64,000 bases of DNA from Hyalangium gracile (GTDB lineage: Bacteria > Myxococcota > Myxococcia > Myxococcales > Myxococcaceae). This document shows positions 60,799 to 64,000 of this stretch, piece after piece. How positions within the stretch are numbered: the stretch's first letter is position 1; the number at the start of each line of letters is the position of its first letter. Made by a program: the position numbers and the translations under genes. The DNA is taken from positions 248,001 through 312,000 of the forward strand of contig NZ_JAHXBG010000009.1 of the NCBI RefSeq assembly GCF_020103725.1. The letters are read 5' to 3'. Below the pieces are notes generated by a model, which saw only the letters and a list, made by a program, of their open reading frames with translations, had not been told where the DNA came from and did no database searches.

Positions 60799-62499
60799 CT
60801 ACCTGACCCCTGGATTGGTGAGCTGGGGGACGTCCTCCTCCAGCACCTCGAAGGCCGCCACCTTGTCCTTGGGGGGCCTCACGAGGCGCTCTCCCAGAGG
60901 GAGGACGTCGAAGCGCGCTCCGATGGAAGCCAGGGTCTTCCCGGTAATCAGGACCTGCCCCGGGGTGGCGGTGTTCGCCAGCCAGCCGGCGATGGGGACA
61001 CCCTCTCCCACCGCGCTGAGGTCCAGCCGGGCCTCGGGGCCGATCATCCCCACCAGACCTCGAGTGGTATGGATCGCGATGCGCAGCTCGCACCGCTCGT
61101 CCGCGGGGCGGCGCGCCATGGCCCGCTGCCAGTCGGCGCGCAGCGCCAGCCCCGCCCGGACCGCCCGGACGGGATCATCCGGCCGGCCCGTGGGGTAGCC
61201 GAAGAGGGCCCGGACGGACTCGCCCAGGAAGGACTCCACCGAGCCCTCGAAGCTGTAGATGAGGCCACTCATCTTCGCGTGGAAGTCGTTGAGGACGGCG
61301 GAGGCCCGCGTGGGGCCGATCCGGGAGCTGAGCGCGCCGAAGCCCGCCATCTCCGCGTAGAGGACAGTGAGGGGCCGCTCCTCCAGCGCCGGCAGCCGGC
61401 CTCCGGTGCGCAGGGCCTCCACGGCGCGGCGCTCGGCCACCTCGGGCGGGTGGAAGCGCTCCAGCAGGCGGCGCAGGCCCGCGCCGCTGCCGGCCCCCTC
61501 CTTCTGAGGCTGCGCCGAGAAGCGCTGCACCCCGCTGGCCACCAGGTGGGCCACGGCGGTGCAGGCCTCGAGCATCACCTCCAGGGTGGTCTCCGCCTCC
61601 GCGGGGGTGTTGACGTAGAGCACGCCGGCGAAGGGGGGCTCGCGGCCGATGGGGATGCACAGCACCCGGTCCACTCCATAGAGGATGACGCTCTCGCGGC
61701 CAGCGAAGCGCCGGTCATCGCGCACATCGCCCACGGCCAGCGCGCGACCCTGGCGCAGGGCCTCCTCGACGACGGCATCCGAGACGGGCACCTCGCCCTT
61801 GGCCAGCTTGCCTCGGTGACGCACGGAGGCGGGCACCAGGACGCCGCTGGAGTGGCGCAGCAGCACCACGGCGGTGGTGGCCTCGGTGCGCTCGAGCACG
61901 CGGTCCATGGCGGACTCGAGGAAGGCGGGCAGCGTGTCGGCGGTGGCCAGCGACTCCGCCGTGCGGAACAGCAGGACGAGCGTCTCGTAGGAGACGCGGG
62001 GGCTGGCCGTCCCAGGGTCGATGGGCGTGCCGGCCCCCGTGGGATTATCGAAGGCGACGGGCTCGAAGTTGTCGAGCGCCCTCAGCACGTCCAGGTCCTT
62101 CACGTTCTTGGCGAGGATGACGGAGGGCGCCACGTCATCCCCCATCCCGAAGCGGCGCACCCCTCCGGCGCCCAGGTCCACCATCTCCGTGGCGGCGCTC
62201 TCCACCGTGTGGGGCTGGCGCACCGAGAGGGTGTTCTCTCCGAGCGTGACGGTGTCTCCGGGGGACAAGTCCTTGCTGCCCTGCAGGGGCTGACCGTTGA
62301 TGCGGCTGCCGTTGCGGCTGCCCAGGTCCTCGATGCGCAGCGCGTCCCCATCCACGTGCAGACGGGCATGCTTGCGGGAGACGAGATCTCCGCCGAGCAC
62401 GATGTCGTTCTCATCTGCTCGGCCGAGGCTCGTCACCCCTTCGGGGAGATCGTACGGAGTGTCGAAGTAGCCCGGGCCGTTGATGATGATCTGCCACAT
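60799..62499 (-). CDS. FHA-GAF protein with a degenerate nucleotide cyclase-like domain
   Basis: A 566-residue protein. Order: FHA (1-95; GRADENDIVLGGDLVSRKHA, LGSRNGSRINGQ), a linker, GAF (about 170-320), and a class III cyclase-like domain (about 370-550; VLYAEMAGFGALSSRIG, GSVESFLGESVRALFGYP, RIAIHTTRGLVGMIGPEARL). The two metal-binding Asp expected 44 residues apart are both Glu (E383, E427), and the downstream Asp/Asn region is altered (AVGEGVPIAGWLANT). It is probably not an active cyclase. The FHA domain should bind a phospho-Thr made by the kinase encoded next. Confidence 0.85.
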   Translation of the reverse strand: MWQIIINGPGYFDTPYDLPEGVTSLGRADENDIVLGGDLVSRKHARLHVDGDALRIEDLGSRNGSRINGQPLQGSKDLSPGDTVTLGENTLSVRQPHTVESAATEMVDLGAGGVRRFGMGDDVAPSVILAKNVKDLDVLRALDNFEPVAFDNPTGAGTPIDPGTASPRVSYETLVLLFRTAESLATADTLPAFLESAMDRVLERTEATTAVVLLRHSSGVLVPASVRHRGKLAKGEVPVSDAVVEEALRQGRALAVGDVRDDRRFAGRESVILYGVDRVLCIPIGREPPFAGVLYVNTPAEAETTLEVMLEACTAVAHLVASGVQRFSAQPQKEGAGSGAGLRRLLERFHPPEVAERRAVEALRTGGRLPALEERPLTVLYAEMAGFGALSSRIGPTRASAVLNDFHAKMSGLIYSFEGSVESFLGESVRALFGYPTGRPDDPVRAVRAGLALRADWQRAMARRPADERCELRIAIHTTRGLVGMIGPEARLDLSAVGEGVPIAGWLANTATPGQVLITGKTLASIGARFDVLPLGERLVRPPKDKVAAFEVLEEDVPQLTNPGVR

Positions 62500-62610
62500 C
62501 GGTCCTCCGAGATTACACGACCGTTCTGATTGTCAGCGCGGTTCTCCATTTGGGTGCTGACGATTTCACGGGCAGGTCGAGTCGCTGGGAAGGAGGCGTA
62601 TCGCAACGCG

Positions 62611-63999
62611 TCATTCCAGGCTATCCTCCCGGCGCGAGTCCCAGAGCTGCAGCTCCCCATTGCCACTGAGGACGTATTGAAGGGCCGTGGGGCTGTCCGG
62701 AAACGCCTTGCGGACCTCCTGCCGGGCTCGAAGGACGGCGTCCGCGATGGGCAGGCCGGTGAGCAGATCGCGGTGAAGGGCGGCCATGAAGGTCGCTCCG
62801 GCCTCCGCGCCCGGCATGTCGAAGGCTCCGACGAAGGCGCCCACGCCCAGCTCGGTGGCCATGTCCAGGAAGCCCTCGCGCCCTTCGAAGACGGTGCCCG
62901 GGGAGATGGGAGCGGGCATCCGCTGGGCGCGAGCGTCCGTGAGGTACCACCCCAGCACCGGCGGAGCGAACGCCGAGGAGGGGGCGTTCAGCACCAGGAA
63001 CGGCAGGCGTCCGCGGCTGAGGATGGAGCGCAAGGTGCCTTCCGAGAGGTCCACGTCCCCCGCGAGCCCCAGGAAGAGCTCGCCGTCCCTGCGGCCCACG
63101 AAGCCCGTGTAGTGGAGGAGATCGGGCAGCGCGGCATCCAGCTCCGCCATGACGCGGGTGAAGGTCGCGTCCGAGCCCTGGAGAACGGTGCAGGAGAACC
63201 CGCGCGCGCCCTGGTACTGCCGTGCGATGCGCTCGAGCTCGCGGGCCGAACCACCTCCAGCCGCGCCTCGTCCCTCGACGAGCAGGACGCGAGGAGCTGA
63301 ACGAACCGGAGGAGCCCCTCGGGACTTGGCCGGGACACCGACGGGCACACGGACCAGCTTGCGCTGGAGGCACATCGGCTGGCCCTGGATGGGCAGCAGC
63401 TCCCAGGGGAAGCGCGACAGGCGGGGAGGCACACGCAGCAGGAGCGGCTCCTGCGACGCGGCGCCGCTGGCTCCCAGCACGTCGAGGACCTTGCGCACCT
63501 CCTGCCGCTCGAAGACCCGCGTGAGCTCCGCGTAGCGCGAGGCCGGCAGCTCCCCGCCCAGGCCCTCACCCACGGCCTGCTGCAGGACCAGCGCCATCTC
63601 CCGGTTCAACGCCGCTCGCCCGATCTCCTCGGCCACTTCCCGGCCCTGGCGGCTCAGCCGGAGCTTCACCAGCCCGTTCTTGAACCTGCCGAGGGCGAGC
63701 ATGTCCGGCCCGGAAGCATCCAGCGGGAGCTCCTCGGCCACCGACTCGGCCGGCACGCCCTCTTCCAAGGCGTCCCCCAGCTCGTCATCCAGGGAGAACG
63801 ACTCCAACGAGGGCTTGAAGGTCTGGGCCGTCTGAGGAGGCGCGGCACCCGGGGGCGCGGCGGGCGGCTTGCTCGTCGCGGACGCCGGAGACGGAATCGG
63901 AGCCGGGGCTGCCGCCGGCGCGGCCTCGGGCGTCTGGTTGAAGCTCAGCCAGGCAGGCCCCGTCTTCGCGGGCACGGCCTGGTTGTGCGAGACGACCCC
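62611..63999 (-). CDS. CHAT-like protein lacking the protease dyad, 5' end outside the window
   Basis: The frame stays open to the window edge (GTG at 63975 is one possible start), so the N-terminus is unsettled. About 460 residues are visible. A Pro/Ala-rich segment leads into a helical region, then a CHAT-like core: DLLHYTGFVGRRDGELFLG where HxxxHG is usual, and FLVLNAPSSAFAPP where the catalytic Cys is usual. The last part LDMATELGVGAFVGAFDMPG and FMAALHRDLLTGLPIADAVL is typical of CHAT. The His-Cys pair appears lost, so it may act as a scaffold. It is 111 bases before the FHA gene. Confidence 0.7.
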   Translation of the reverse strand, partial: GVVSHNQAVPAKTGPAWLSFNQTPEAAPAAAPAPIPSPASATSKPPAAPPGAAPPQTAQTFKPSLESFSLDDELGDALEEGVPAESVAEELPLDASGPDMLALGRFKNGLVKLRLSRQGREVAEEIGRAALNREMALVLQQAVGEGLGGELPASRYAELTRVFERQEVRKVLDVLGASGAASQEPLLLRVPPRLSRFPWELLPIQGQPMCLQRKLVRVPVGVPAKSRGAPPVRSAPRVLLVEGRGAAGGGSARELERIARQYQGARGFSCTVLQGSDATFTRVMAELDAALPDLLHYTGFVGRRDGELFLGLAGDVDLSEGTLRSILSRGRLPFLVLNAPSSAFAPPVLGWYLTDARAQRMPAPISPGTVFEGREGFLDMATELGVGAFVGAFDMPGAEAGATFMAALHRDLLTGLPIADAVLRARQEVRKAFPDSPTALQYVLSGNGELQLWDSRREDSLE

Positions 64000-64000
64000 G

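Overview
The window is high-GC DNA from a myxobacterium, most likely of the Cystobacterineae (Myxococcus, Archangium, Stigmatella, Cystobacter and relatives). The grounds are the very GC-rich third codon positions, many lipoproteins, Ser/Thr kinase and FHA signalling genes, a mannose-type PTS with HprK and RapZ, and an MbnP/MbnH pair of the type first named from Myxococcus xanthus (MXAN_0976/0977 families). No plasmid, phage, insertion sequence or CRISPR features were found, so it reads as chromosome. Family assignments come from motifs read by eye; no database search was possible.

Layout. 0-5 kb: an SGNH esterase plus MBOAT acyltransferase pair, a Nudix hydrolase next to uppP, and a YchJ-like protein. 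5-13.5 kb: metK with a clear terminator, then an envelope block (MlaC/Ttg2D-like protein, Gcr-family membrane protein, MMPL/RND transporter, lipoprotein, MgtC-like protein). 13.6-15.5 kb: a membrane protein overlapping a winged-helix regulator, and an orphan ABC ATPase with degenerate motifs. 15.6-21.3 kb: a periplasmic redox/metal region with an outer-membrane barrel protein, an MbnP-like lipoprotein, MbnP, MbnH (di-heme), two small monoheme cytochromes, a YcnI (DUF1775) protein and a tiny lipoprotein. 21.4-29.2 kb: a heme-uptake operon behind a promoter with a Fur box in its spacer: Com-like zinc ribbon, TonB receptor, triple HmuY, HmuS, HmuT, HmuU, HmuV. 29.3-33.8 kb: PTS genes IIA-IIB-IIC-IID-HPr-EI on the minus strand.

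34-44.7 kb: a two-gene zinc-protease unit of less GC-rich sequence, an SPFH plus NAD-kinase-like pair behind a large palindrome, a lipoprotein plus a TonB-dependent receptor that carries its own TonB-like domain, and a chemoreceptor. 44.9-54.4 kb: a methyltransferase, rapZ-hprK, a GT22-like mannosyltransferase, a HIT protein, a DUF1275 protein, a ClC channel with CBS domains and a Cys-rich anchored protein. 54.4-64 kb: a fused MFS/spermidine-synthase-like protein, a FecE-type ATPase, and a signalling block of a large Ser/Thr kinase, an FHA-GAF-cyclase-like protein and a CHAT-like protein. Both of the last two appear to have lost catalytic residues.

How the parts work together. The 15.6-29.2 kb stretch is the most coherent: copper/heme redox proteins in the periplasm and outer membrane, followed by iron-controlled heme capture, periplasmic delivery, import and breakdown. 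The PTS genes have no sugar-catabolic neighbours, and HprK and RapZ sit 12 kb away, which suggests a regulatory PTS. The best candidates for something undescribed are the extended MbnPH neighbourhood, the pseudoenzyme-rich signalling block, and the 40-bp palindrome before the SPFH/NAD-kinase pair.
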